A stretch of DNA of 61,232 nucleotides from contig NZ_MVBK01000038.1 of the NCBI RefSeq assembly GCF_002000365.1, forward strand, positions 1 through 61,232. The letters run 5' to 3'. Both the position numbers and the translations under genes were made by a program. Shown here in pieces: positions 9,128-16,421 of the stretch. The stretch's first letter is position 1; each line of letters opens with the position of its first letter. Below the pieces are notes generated by a model. That model ran no database searches. It saw only the letters and a list, made by a program, of their open reading frames with translations, and was not told where the DNA came from. Origin of the DNA: Thioalkalivibrio denitrificans. Lineage in GTDB: Bacteria; Pseudomonadota; Gammaproteobacteria; Ectothiorhodospirales; Ectothiorhodospiraceae.

Positions 9128-9168
9128 CAGATCTATTTTTGCGGTGCACAAATAGATCTGTCACTTTT
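9119..9168. repeat. GTGACAGATCTATTT palindrome, copy 1
   Basis: AAAAGGTGACAGATCTATTT and its near-exact complement face each other across about 13 bp. Two more copies occur at 10044-10090 and 11085-11135. This copy overlaps the stop codon of the preceding gene. Confidence 0.8.
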
Positions 9169-9270
9169 CTGCCGTCACCTTTTCCGCGCCTTCGATTCAC
9201 AGTGGTCTGGCCATCCCTAGCCTCGCTCGATTGGTGGTTGTCCTCGGCTACGATAATGCCGGAATCAGTA

Positions 9271-9306
9271 TAAAGGGGACGGAGGGATTTTAAGTCACCT
9301 TTCCCA
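9271..9306. repeat. Long-form GGGGACGGAGGG REP
   Basis: This copy reads TAAAGGGGACGGAGGGAT, then TTTAAGTCACCTTTCCC. The same long form recurs at 9948-9986 and, with small changes, at 12180-12221. The rest of 9169-9505 shows no gene; a short open frame at 9358-9600 overlaps the next gene and is not convincing. Confidence 0.7.
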
Positions 9307-9505
9307 AGCAGCGATGACGGGGTCGGGCCGTGGCAACTGCAAGATTAGCCGTAAGAAATGCTTGGAAGTGGCGTGAAAGCAGGGCTTAGAGTCGCAGTTT
9401 CTGGCCCAAAACGGGCGCTCCAAGAGAATCGGCGGCCTTCACCTCAAGGCACAGGCTCGGGCTGCTGGGCGAACTACCAGAAACGTCTAAGATCCGACGA
9501 CGGGA

Positions 9506-9928
9506 TTGACGGTGGCAACAAATCTGCGTCCATGCACAAAGTTACTAATTGTCCTGCTCAGTGGCATTGGGGCACCCCTGTTCCAGCCGCCGTTCCATGA
9601 AGACTACTTGTCCCCACCATCCCTTGCGTTCGTTTCGGTAATTTTTCTATTTGGTGCCGCCGGCGTACTGCTGTTGACTGGGTTGCTCGCCTCTACTGGC
9701 CGCATGGGTGAGCCTCTGATCCGGCCAAGTCTGTGCACTCCACCATACCGTTATGATCAGCCATTGCTGTCGTTCGATACTGGAGCCCTGGTACTGATGG
9801 CATATGCCATCGGCGGAACACTGTACTCGTCCATCCAGGGCCCGTTTCTATACTTTTGGGCGATACCGTTCTTCGCCGGTCTCGGCGCTTGGTGTGGTGT
9901 GCGTGCTTACCTAAAACTCCAGGCATAA
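9506..9928 (+). CDS. Small hypothetical membrane protein
   Basis: The 140-residue protein has four probable transmembrane helices (about residues 10-30, 38-62, 85-108 and 112-135). No catalytic motif is recognised. The start is uncertain: TTG at 9506 or GTG at 9512 fit the frame, while the ATG at 9532 is out of frame. The gene is bracketed by palindromic repeats at 9119-9168 and 10044-10090. With the following CPBP gene it forms a repeat-separated array of membrane-protein genes. Confidence 0.45.
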   Translation: MTVATNLRPCTKLLIVLLSGIGAPLFQPPFHEDYLSPPSLAFVSVIFLFGAAGVLLLTGLLASTGRMGEPLIRPSLCTPPYRYDQPLLSFDTGALVLMAYAIGGTLYSSIQGPFLYFWAIPFFAGLGAWCGVRAYLKLQA

Positions 9929-9947
9929 GGAAAACCGGGTTAGCAGA

Positions 9948-10090
9948 GAAAAAGGGGACGGAGGGATTTTAAGTCCCCTTTCCCAAGCCACGGCCAGGTG
10001 ATTACGGCGGGTTGTACAAGTCTCGTAATTTCTCGAGCCCAGTAGGTGACAGATCTGTTTCTGCAGCGCAACGATAGATTTGTTACCTTT
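9948..10090. repeat. GGGGACGGAGGG REP and GTGACAGATC palindrome, copy 2
   Basis: Bases 9948-9986 hold the long-form REP, with AAGTCCCCTTTCCC as its right part. Bases 10044-10090 hold a more diverged palindrome: AGGTGACAGATCTGTTT against AGATTTGTTACCTT. Together they fill the gap before the CPBP protease gene. Confidence 0.7.
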
Positions 10091-10134
10091 CCATCTTAGC
10101 CTGGTTTATTCGTCCTGATCACAGGGATGTGACT

Positions 10135-11031
10135 ATGCAATCAGAAGGTTCATCACGCCTCCCTCAAATTCGCTACTGCCTCATTGCGATCCTGGTGCTG
10201 TGGTACTGGGCGCCTGGGCGATACGAGTTTGCGATCATGTGGGTCGACGGCGAGTGGTACCTGTTCGAACTCGCTGCCATCTACTACATGCAAGGCACGA
10301 TGGCGCTGTTCATAATCCTTGCGGCGTACTGGGTTCGTCTTGATCCGAAGAGGATTCTCGGCCGTGGCTTAGAGTCGAAGGACATTGCTGGCACACTGCT
10401 TGTGGTTGTTATGACCTTTGCTGCCGCCTCGGTGCTCAATGTCCTCTTCATCATTCCCGTCACGTATGTGCTCCCGGAGTTCGTTGAGTGGTGGCTGGAC
10501 TGGTCCCTTTACCCGCTTATCTACGTCTCTTCAGATGGCAGTATCCCGGTCTGGGCGAATTTGCTGAGCCTCGTCTCCCTTGTTGTGCTGGCACCACTGA
10601 TCGAGGAGATGCTTTTTCGCGGCTATCTGCTCCACCGCCTGGCGCAAAAATTGGGGCTTTGGGCCGGGGTGCTGGTCAGTTCAGTCCTGTTCGGGGCCGT
10701 ACATCCAGATCCGCTTGCGGCCGCTGTAATGGGATTTGGCATGGCCGTGTTGTATTTGAAGACCCAAACCCTATGGGCACCGATTCTGGCGCACGCGTTG
10801 TACAACCTGATCGTGTGGTTCTGGCACCTGCATGATGTACTTGTGCTGGGTGCGGATTATTACGACAGGTACGGGATTGAGCACTTGCGGGAGGATTGGT
10901 GGATGGGAGCCATTGCGCTTGTGGTGCTTGTGGTGTTTGTAGATCGCTTGATGAGGCGACGTGGGCCCCTTGGGCCGTTCGCTTTGCCCGGGGAAACAAG
11001 GCCCTCGGGTATTGAACATCAGCGCAGCTGA
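10135..11031 (+). CDS. CPBP family intramembrane metalloprotease
   Basis: The protein (298 aa from the ATG at 10135; a GTG at 10129 is also possible) has about seven or eight membrane helices. The CPBP/Abi core is clear: E157-E158 with R162 in IEEMLFRGY, a second motif HPDP in FGAVHPDP, and a third in APILAHALYNL. These residues form the metal-binding intramembrane active site of the Rce1-like family. In bacteria such proteases act in bacteriocin self-immunity, prenyl-protein processing and membrane signalling; which applies here is unknown. A palindromic repeat lies on each side (10044-10090 and 11085-11135). Confidence 0.85.
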   Translation: MQSEGSSRLPQIRYCLIAILVLWYWAPGRYEFAIMWVDGEWYLFELAAIYYMQGTMALFIILAAYWVRLDPKRILGRGLESKDIAGTLLVVVMTFAAASVLNVLFIIPVTYVLPEFVEWWLDWSLYPLIYVSSDGSIPVWANLLSLVSLVVLAPLIEEMLFRGYLLHRLAQKLGLWAGVLVSSVLFGAVHPDPLAAAVMGFGMAVLYLKTQTLWAPILAHALYNLIVWFWHLHDVLVLGADYYDRYGIEHLREDWWMGAIALVVLVVFVDRLMRRRGPLGPFALPGETRPSGIEHQRS

Positions 11032-11084
11032 CTGTCCCAGCCGTGATCTTTCAAGAGGTCAGTTCGGGAGAATGAATAAAGGGG

Positions 11085-11135
11085 AAAAGGTGACAGATCT
11101 ATTTCTGCGATGCACAAATGGATCTGTCACCTTTT
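11085..11135. repeat. GTGACAGATCTATTT palindrome, copy 3
   Basis: AAAAGGTGACAGATCTATTT is followed across a short loop by AAATGGATCTGTCACCTTTT, giving a near-perfect stem. It lies 54 bp after the CPBP stop codon and could terminate that gene. Confidence 0.8.
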
Positions 11136-11335
11136 TGCCCGATTGTGGAGAGTTGTGGAGAGGGCGCCTACTATCCAGTGAATGGGCAGGTTCAGTCCGA
11201 CCCCATTAACCCTAACCCATTGATCATCCGCGGTGGGGCCGTTGATCGGGTTTTCTTTCAGAGCGACGAGCGACACACGGACCGCCGCGAAGAGGACTTC
11301 AGTTTCTCAATGGGCCGAGACGCAGAGGTAACTTC

Positions 11336-12130
11336 ATGAAGAACCGAACGTCACTCGAAGGAGCCGTGTCGATCGTCACCGGAGCGCGCGGCGTGATAGG
11401 CAGGGGGATCGCGCGCGAGCTGGCGGACGCTGGCAGCGACGTCGTTCTACAGGTAGCGCGCGACGGGGATGGATCGGTCGTGGTGAAGGAAGCGGGCCGG
11501 GCGCAACCGCTTGTCGAGGAGATCGAGGCACTCGGGCGGAAGGCACTGGCGGTGAACTGTGACGTGAGCAACCCGGCGCAGGTGAATGCGATGGTCGAAC
11601 GCACGATCGAGATTTTCGGGCGGCTCGACGTGCTGGTGAACAACGCCGGGATCGTCCGCGTCTGTCCAGTGGAGAGCATGACCGATCACGAATGGGACGA
11701 GGTCCTCGGCGTGAATCTGAAGGGGATGTTCCTCTGCTGTCGCGCCGCCATCCCGCATCTGAAGGCGAGCGCGGGTGCAATCGTCAACAACGGGTCAATC
11801 GCGAGTTTCGGCGGCGCCGGCGGGCTCGCCCATTACTGTGCCTCCAAGCATGGCGTGATCGGCCTCACTCGGGCCTTGGCACTGGAACTCGCGCCCTTCG
11901 ACGTCACCGTCAACGCGATCTGCCCAGGCATCGTGAACACGCCCATGTGGTCGAAGGTGCTGACTCCCGACCCCGAGCAGTACCGTTCGGTAATCGACAG
12001 CGTGATCCCGCTCGGCCGCGACCAGACGCCCGAGGACATGGGGCGCGCCGTGGTCTTCCTCGTGACGAGCCACAACATCACCGGCCAGTCGATCACGGTG
12101 GATGGCGGCGTCACATGCCGAGCCACCTAG
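11336..12130 (+). CDS. Short-chain dehydrogenase/reductase
   Basis: A 264-residue classical SDR enzyme, a cytoplasmic NAD(P)-dependent oxidoreductase. The glycine-rich cofactor motif TGARGVIG lies at residues 15-22, NNAG in the middle, and the catalytic YxxxK in HYCASKHG, with GSIAS supplying the serine. The C-terminal region ends in the usual TGQSITVDGG block. An acidic, glycine-rich insertion follows the second beta strand. The substrate cannot be read from the sequence; FabG-like and sugar or steroid SDRs are all possible. The gene stands alone, with REPs immediately downstream. Confidence 0.88.
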   Translation: MKNRTSLEGAVSIVTGARGVIGRGIARELADAGSDVVLQVARDGDGSVVVKEAGRAQPLVEEIEALGRKALAVNCDVSNPAQVNAMVERTIEIFGRLDVLVNNAGIVRVCPVESMTDHEWDEVLGVNLKGMFLCCRAAIPHLKASAGAIVNNGSIASFGGAGGLAHYCASKHGVIGLTRALALELAPFDVTVNAICPGIVNTPMWSKVLTPDPEQYRSVIDSVIPLGRDQTPEDMGRAVVFLVTSHNITGQSITVDGGVTCRAT

Positions 12131-12154
12131 CGGGAGGGGATGGCAGGAGATAAG

Positions 12155-12221
12155 AGGAGATAAGGGGGCGGAGGTATTTGGAGATAAGGGGACGGAGGTA
12201 TTTTAAGTCACCTTTCCCAGG
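12155..12221. repeat. Two tandem GGAGATAAGGGG-GCGGAGG REP units
   Basis: Two units of GATAAGGGGRCGGAGGTATTT lie in tandem. The second continues into TTAAGTCACCTTTCCC, the long form also seen at 9271-9306. They sit between the SDR gene and the RAYT element. Confidence 0.7.
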
Positions 12222-12232
12222 TCACGGGGTAT

Positions 12233-12987
12233 CCGGGGACAGTATACCTATTTCGCATTCAGACGAGCCTTACGCCCGGGGCGTTTCGGCGCCAATGACT
12301 GTCCGGTAAGAGTTTCGAGGTGTTCGACAAAGGCTGCACTACCGAGCGGTCTTCCGGTGCGGGTATGTCGCTCGATCTGCTCATGGTCTTCAATCCGCTC
12401 ATTCGATAGATAGGCCGACCAGTCGCTGATTCTGTCGAGCATCGGCCGTACCTTGACCAGGCGGTCATCCTGACCTTCCATATGGGCCAACGCACTCGAC
12501 CAGCGCCAGTCGGCAGGCTGCCGACAAAGCCTGGCCTTCACCGGGTTGAGCTCGACGTAGCGAACCGTCGCAAGCAGATACTGTTCATCCATGACAAATG
12601 AGTGAAAGCGCTCCTGCCAAAGATGTCCCCGCCATCCATTGCGAAAGTTGATGCGGCGGGTATAACGGCGATGCACCTCGCCAAGAGCAGCGCGCAAGCC
12701 GTCCTCATGTTGTGGAACCATCACGAGATGGACGTGGTTGGGCATGAGACAGTAGGCCCAAATCTCCGTTTGGGTTGCTTCGGCAAACTCTGCCATAAGG
12801 TCGGTGTAATGGAGATAGTCTGCCTCGGAGAAAAAGACCTTCTGCCGGCGATTGCCTCGTTGGGTCACATGATGCGGATATCCGGGAATGACAACACGAC
12901 CTATCCTGGCCATAGCTCACCTCCTTGTGATTTCCGCTTATCCTGCCATGACAGTGGGCTTCTGAGAAATGGGTATACTGTCCCCGG
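12233..12987 (-). mobile_element. RAYT element bounded by perfect inverted REPs
   Basis: CCGGGGACAGTATACC at 12233-12248 and its exact complement GGTATACTGTCCCCGG at 12972-12987 flank the transposase gene. The left copy touches the transposase stop codon. Together they form a 755-bp unit like an IS200/REPtron-type element. Degenerate relatives of the 16-mer occur at 18602-18616 and 35702-35715. Confidence 0.8.
12248..12913 (-). CDS. REP-associated tyrosine transposase (RAYT), first copy
   Basis: The 221-residue protein belongs to the Y1 HUH transposase family (TnpA_REP). The N-terminal GYPHHVTQRGN block, the metal-binding H60-x-H62 in MPNHVHLVM, and Y84 as probable nucleophile are visible; YVELNPVKA and WRWSS blocks follow, with a basic C-terminus. 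Such enzymes nick single-stranded REP hairpins and mobilise or maintain REP copies. The gene appears intact and lies between perfect inverted REPs, which are probably its substrate. The start at 12913 follows AAGGAGGTGAGC, a strong ribosome-binding site. Confidence 0.92.
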   Translation of the reverse strand: MARIGRVVIPGYPHHVTQRGNRRQKVFFSEADYLHYTDLMAEFAEATQTEIWAYCLMPNHVHLVMVPQHEDGLRAALGEVHRRYTRRINFRNGWRGHLWQERFHSFVMDEQYLLATVRYVELNPVKARLCRQPADWRWSSALAHMEGQDDRLVKVRPMLDRISDWSAYLSNERIEDHEQIERHTRTGRPLGSAAFVEHLETLTGQSLAPKRPGRKARLNAK

Positions 12988-13227
12988 AATTGACTGGCGA
13001 CCCGGAATACCGTTTTTCTCCAGAAGAAGCACGTACTTGTCGAAGAACCTGGTTACGGGGTCAGAAGGGCGGGGAAAAGTGTTAGGCAAGTGACACCTCC
13101 TTGTCGAAAACGCGGGCGTCCTGCCGGGAAAAGCTGGAATCCGCGGGGATGCTAAGACGCAGCACTGATTATTGCATTACGTTGCAGCGGTACTATTGCT
13201 ATTACGGCCGCCGTCGCCGAAATGACT
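12988..13227. other. Intergenic region before the integron cassette
   Basis: No gene or complete attC site could be identified between the RAYT element and the cassette boundary at 13228. The sequence ends in AATGACT before GTTGGGC. No integrase or attI site is recognised. Confidence 0.4.
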
Positions 13228-14268
13228 GTTGGGCGACAAGAAGCGGGAGGCGTAAGATTGAACCATGGCAAAGCGCATAAACATCTCGCAGCTGCGAAGC
13301 AAGTTCAGGCAACTTGAGAACAAGCGGCGTCAGGCCGTAAACAAATACAATCAGGCGGTACGTCAGTACAACCAGAACGTGAAGCGTGCGGCAGCAGACA
13401 CCAATCGCGCCATCAACAAGTACAACCAGGAGGTTCGCGCACACAACACCCGTGTGCGCCAGAACCGCGCCAGGATCAACGCAGCTTTATCCCGGTTTCA
13501 GTCTCAGCAAGTTACTCGCTATCCGGCATACCGATCCTCAACTCAGACGCTTCATGAGTCGTATACACGCCTTGAGGCCCGATCAAAATATGAAGCGACG
13601 GATTCGGTAGATAGTATTTTTGCACTGTCCGAGCGTGAGAACGCCAACAGCCTTGAAACCACTTCTGCGCTGCTCGACAATGAGTACCAAGGCGCCGGAG
13701 ACGAGTCGGAAGATGATCTCGCAAGTACGAAGATAGCGGACGAGCTGCGGAAGGTTGAGGAAGATCTTCACAATCGGTGGCTTGGAGCTTTGTTTTCTCT
13801 AAATCCGCGAAATCCCGATGCCGCTCGCCACTTTTGCACCAGCGCTCGGGAGATATTCACGCGAGTTCTAGATACTTCTGCGCCCGATCAGCAAGTACGT
13901 GTGGCGATCCCGAACTGCGACCTCACTCCTCAAGGCACGCCAACGCGCCGGAGCAAAATACATTTCATGCTTGGTCGGCGTAGCGTAGAAAACGACGCCT
14001 TGGAAGAGTTCGTCGAAAACGATATTTCTAACATCGTAGAGCTCTTCCGCGTGTTCAACGATGGAACGCACGGATCGTCGGGCACCTTCACTTTGCCTCA
14101 ACTTTTCAGCATTAAGAGGCGCGTGGAGGACGGCATTCTGTTCCTGTGCAGTTTGAGTGAGGCGTAGTGCCGTTGTCGCCCAACAAATCGCTGCAGCGGA
14201 CGTTTGACCCTCAGCCCATTTTGCTGCCGCAAAATGGCCCGCGCGTCAAACGCCGCTGAGCTCAAGCG
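13228..14268 (+). mobile_element. Integron-type gene cassette
   Basis: The left boundary GTTGGGCGA (13228-13236) is the exact reverse complement of TCGCCCAAC (14176-14184), which opens the attC site downstream. This is the relationship expected for a cassette that was once circular, with attC split between its ends. The cassette holds one gene in the same orientation as its attC, as is usual. No integrase lies nearby, so this resembles a CALIN (attC sites without integrase). Confidence 0.75.
13265..14167 (+). CDS. Cassette protein, possible pPIWI-associated nuclease-like domain
   Basis: The 300-residue protein begins with a long Asn/Gln/Arg-rich coiled coil (about residues 5-75). A linker and a C-terminal domain (about 160-300) follow. 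The latter contains AREIFTRVLDTSAPDQQVR, a PTRRSKIHFM strand and FNDGTHGSSG near the end. That pattern resembles the predicted pPIWI-associating nuclease group, which would suggest a role in conflict with foreign DNA; I recognise it from memory only. The gene is the sole cargo of an integron cassette and lies 29 bp after the cassette boundary. Composition is lower in GC than the chromosome. Confidence 0.55.
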   Translation: MAKRINISQLRSKFRQLENKRRQAVNKYNQAVRQYNQNVKRAAADTNRAINKYNQEVRAHNTRVRQNRARINAALSRFQSQQVTRYPAYRSSTQTLHESYTRLEARSKYEATDSVDSIFALSERENANSLETTSALLDNEYQGAGDESEDDLASTKIADELRKVEEDLHNRWLGALFSLNPRNPDAARHFCTSAREIFTRVLDTSAPDQQVRVAIPNCDLTPQGTPTRRSKIHFMLGRRSVENDALEEFVENDISNIVELFRVFNDGTHGSSGTFTLPQLFSIKRRVEDGILFLCSLSEA

Positions 14269-14274
14269 TTAGAG
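14178..14274 (+). other. attC recombination site
   Basis: The 97-bp site begins with GCCCAAC (R'') and ends with GTTAGAG (R'). GCTGCAGCGGACGTTTGA on the left pairs with TCAAACGCCGCTGAGC on the right, leaving extrahelical bases as in folded attC sites. A central hairpin CCATTTTG/CAAAATGG closes the structure. It directly follows the cassette gene. Confidence 0.8.
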
Positions 14275-14286
14275 GTCCAGATAAAT

Positions 14287-14490
14287 ATGGCTGAGTCTAC
14301 GTCGACCTTCGACGCGTACGTCCAAGAAATTAACGCGGAGTATTACCGTCTCGGGCATACACTCGGCTGGCGTTTTCTTAGTGTCTCGAAAGACGTGCTC
14401 AACGGCCCAGTGCAGATAGCTCTGGTTACGCTTAATCCTGCAGGTCACTACATCCCGCCAGATCATCCGCGGTCTAGTTGCGAGGACGGG
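14287..14490 (+). pseudogene. Truncated cassette gene
   Basis: An ATG 13 bp after the attC boundary opens a frame reading MAESTSTFDAYVQEI and later ALVTLNPAGHYIPPDHP. It has good coding character for about 67 residues. It then runs into GGGAATAAAGGGGACGGG repeats, where the frame continues only as repeat-derived residues to a stop at 14553. The rest of the gene and its attC are missing. I interpret this as the 5' part of another cassette gene cut by REP insertion or REP-mediated deletion. The family is not recognised. Confidence 0.65.
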
Positions 14491-14590
14491 AATAAAGGGG
14501 ACGGGAATAAAGGGGACGGAGGGATTTTCACAATACGATACCGGGGGGAATAAAGGGGACGGAGGGATTTTCACAATACGATACCGGGGA
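14491..14590. repeat. Tandem REP cluster interrupting a cassette
   Basis: Three partial and complete AATAAAGGGGACGG units lie in tandem. The unit continuing as AGGGATTTTCACAATACGAT is duplicated (14510-14547 and 14550-14588). The right end runs into ACCGGGGACAGACCACGG, another REP-like motif. Confidence 0.75.
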
Positions 14591-14683
14591 CAGACCACGG
14601 TTTCCCTGGCCTTGCCGGCCTGTGGATCCTGATCCTATATCCGGCTTGGTAATGCGATAACTGAATTTCTTTAGAAATCAGAT

Positions 14684-14842
14684 ATGGAATGGCTGATCCT
14701 ACTAGTAATCATCGTCATTCTCGGTGCTCTGGCGGGCGGGAATTCCTTCGGAGAGACCATCCGTATGGGATGTGGGTGCCTAGTTGCCATTATGGTTGTT
14801 CTCTTGGTAATAACGTGGGGCGTTACCATGCTTGCTGAGTAG
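14684..14842 (+). CDS. 52-residue hypothetical membrane peptide
   Basis: ATG at 14684 to TAG at 14840-14842 encodes 52 residues. Two hydrophobic segments (about 3-17 and 31-48) are separated by a short polar stretch containing GGNSF and a CGC motif. The composition is typical of a small two-helix inner-membrane protein. A weak purine-rich sequence (TTAGAAATCAG) precedes the start. It lies in the decayed cassette region with no clear operon partner. Coding status is probable but unproven. Confidence 0.4.
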   Translation: MEWLILLVIIVILGALAGGNSFGETIRMGCGCLVAIMVVLLVITWGVTMLAE

Positions 14843-14947
14843 AACTATATTCCCCGGGGCGGACCACTGGTTCCACCACGACTATGGGAGTATCGATGGT
14901 AATCGTGGTCTGTTCCTGGTTGGTCTCGGTTAGTCCCCTGTCCCGGG

Positions 14948-15063
14948 TTAGTCTCCATCTCCTGCTTCACCATCGTCAACGACCGTCCGGTCGCGGCCCG
15001 CGCGCATTGCCATGTACATCGCCTCATCAGCGAATTGAACAAGTGCGTCAACGGTTTCGCCGA
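14948..15063 (-). pseudogene. Remnant of a GGDEF-domain C-terminus
   Basis: On the minus strand this segment reads ETVDALVQFADEAMY followed by MAMRAGRDRTVV and a TAA stop. ADEAMYxAxRxGRxR is the hallmark end of GGDEF (diguanylate cyclase) domains. The upstream part of the domain, including GG(D/E)EF, is not found. This is therefore a decayed fragment rather than a functional gene. Confidence 0.6.
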
Positions 15064-15422
15064 ACATCCATAGGAAGACGGGTGTCCTACCGATGTCTGT
15101 GGGATGAGGGGTGTCTCGCTCGTCGTCGGTGATCCGGGCCCTGGGTCAAGTCATCTAATGGCGCGGTGAGCTGTTGGCGGCCCACTTCGACAACGGCCCG
15201 GAGTATGTCCGCACGGCACTCATCAGTTGGGGAGACTGTTAGAAATGGGAAGGATTGCCGGTCGTGAATAGATCGGGATCGGTAAAGAGACCGGCAAATG
15301 CGGACACCAACTGACCGCGGAAATGATATGTCGTCTTTGATGCGCACTGCCCAGATCCTCCATGACACTTCGTCAAAGGCTCCCTAGTCAAAGTCTGCCA
15401 GAAGACTCCAAGTCCGAACTGG
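15064..15422. other. Intergenic region, no gene seen
   Basis: About 360 bp between the GGDEF remnant and the next minus-strand gene show no convincing coding sequence, repeat or hairpin. It may be decayed coding DNA. Confidence 0.4.
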
Positions 15423-16352
15423 TTACCATCGGAGAGAGCTAACCCCAGGACCTGATATCGAAACCGGGGCCAAGTCACTGTCACCGCATTCCTTCGGAAG
15501 AGCGACTGTACTTCTACCACAAACCATAACATGAAGCCTACACTTTTCCCCTATCAGGCCTACCGCCGATTCGCGTATCACGAAATCTGTCAATCTTCTC
15601 TGGTTCCAGATGATCTTCTCTTGCCACGCCAAATCAACATCAAATCTTGCTTTGGCTAATGCATCTTTGGCATCTATTTCAGCAATCATTTCATCCGGCA
15701 AATCGGACCCCAGCCGTCGAAGTGACTCAAGCGACCTTTGGTTACGTGCAATCGCTTTCTCCTGAAAGGCCTCAAGTGAGTGTATTTTAAGTTGAATGAC
15801 GTCCTTATCTGCCCATGGCGCTTCTATGATATCAACCCGGCCTAACCCGCGTAACGCAAGGTACTTAGCAATATCCGCCCGCTCCCGATAAGTTTTCGGG
15901 AAACCATTCCGAATGAGAGTCTCCTCCCAAGCCTCGCCTCTTGTCTTTCCTTGAAACCTTGTCGGAATAGGTACTTCACCCTCGTGCAGAAGGACCTGAA
16001 ACTCATCGAATGCGTCATCGACCGCCCTCTTTAGATCGTCAGCCATACGCAGGGTTCTGCGCGCATCAAAGTACTCCGACTTGGCCCTGTAGACCTCCCT
16101 ATAGTACCGATAGTCGCCTCTTAACTCAGAGCTTGATCGTGATGGTTCCCCCACCTCGATCCGTTGCGTCTCAATCAGGGCGAAAAGACGTCGAATGCTC
16201 TCAGCATTGGCTTCGCAGTGGGCGTAATCTGCAGATGCGATTCGTCCGATATCGTGCACTTTTACGGAGAGGTAACCCAAAACGACAAGGATGACTCCTG
16301 ACAATGCGCCAATTGCATAGAACAGAGCAAGCATCTTTTTCCGAGATATCAT
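15423..16352 (-). CDS. Hypothetical membrane-anchored helical protein
   Basis: From the ATG at 16352 the product is 309 residues, with one transmembrane helix near residues 7-30 and a long, charged, mostly helical domain behind it. A longer start at 16397 is possible but would put 15 polar residues before the helix. The family is not recognised. The gene follows the 16422-17285 gene on the same strand with a gap of about 70 bp, and both encode anchored coiled-coil-rich proteins, so a two-gene unit is likely. GC content is low for this genome, consistent with acquisition. Confidence 0.6.
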   Translation of the reverse strand: MISRKKMLALFYAIGALSGVILVVLGYLSVKVHDIGRIASADYAHCEANAESIRRLFALIETQRIEVGEPSRSSSELRGDYRYYREVYRAKSEYFDARRTLRMADDLKRAVDDAFDEFQVLLHEGEVPIPTRFQGKTRGEAWEETLIRNGFPKTYRERADIAKYLALRGLGRVDIIEAPWADKDVIQLKIHSLEAFQEKAIARNQRSLESLRRLGSDLPDEMIAEIDAKDALAKARFDVDLAWQEKIIWNQRRLTDFVIRESAVGLIGEKCRLHVMVCGRSTVALPKECGDSDLAPVSISGPGVSSLRW

Positions 16353-16421
16353 GACTTCTCTCCACACGTCGATGCTGTACTGAAACTCCCGTGGCAAGAT
16401 AAAACGGAATTGCCCAACGAA

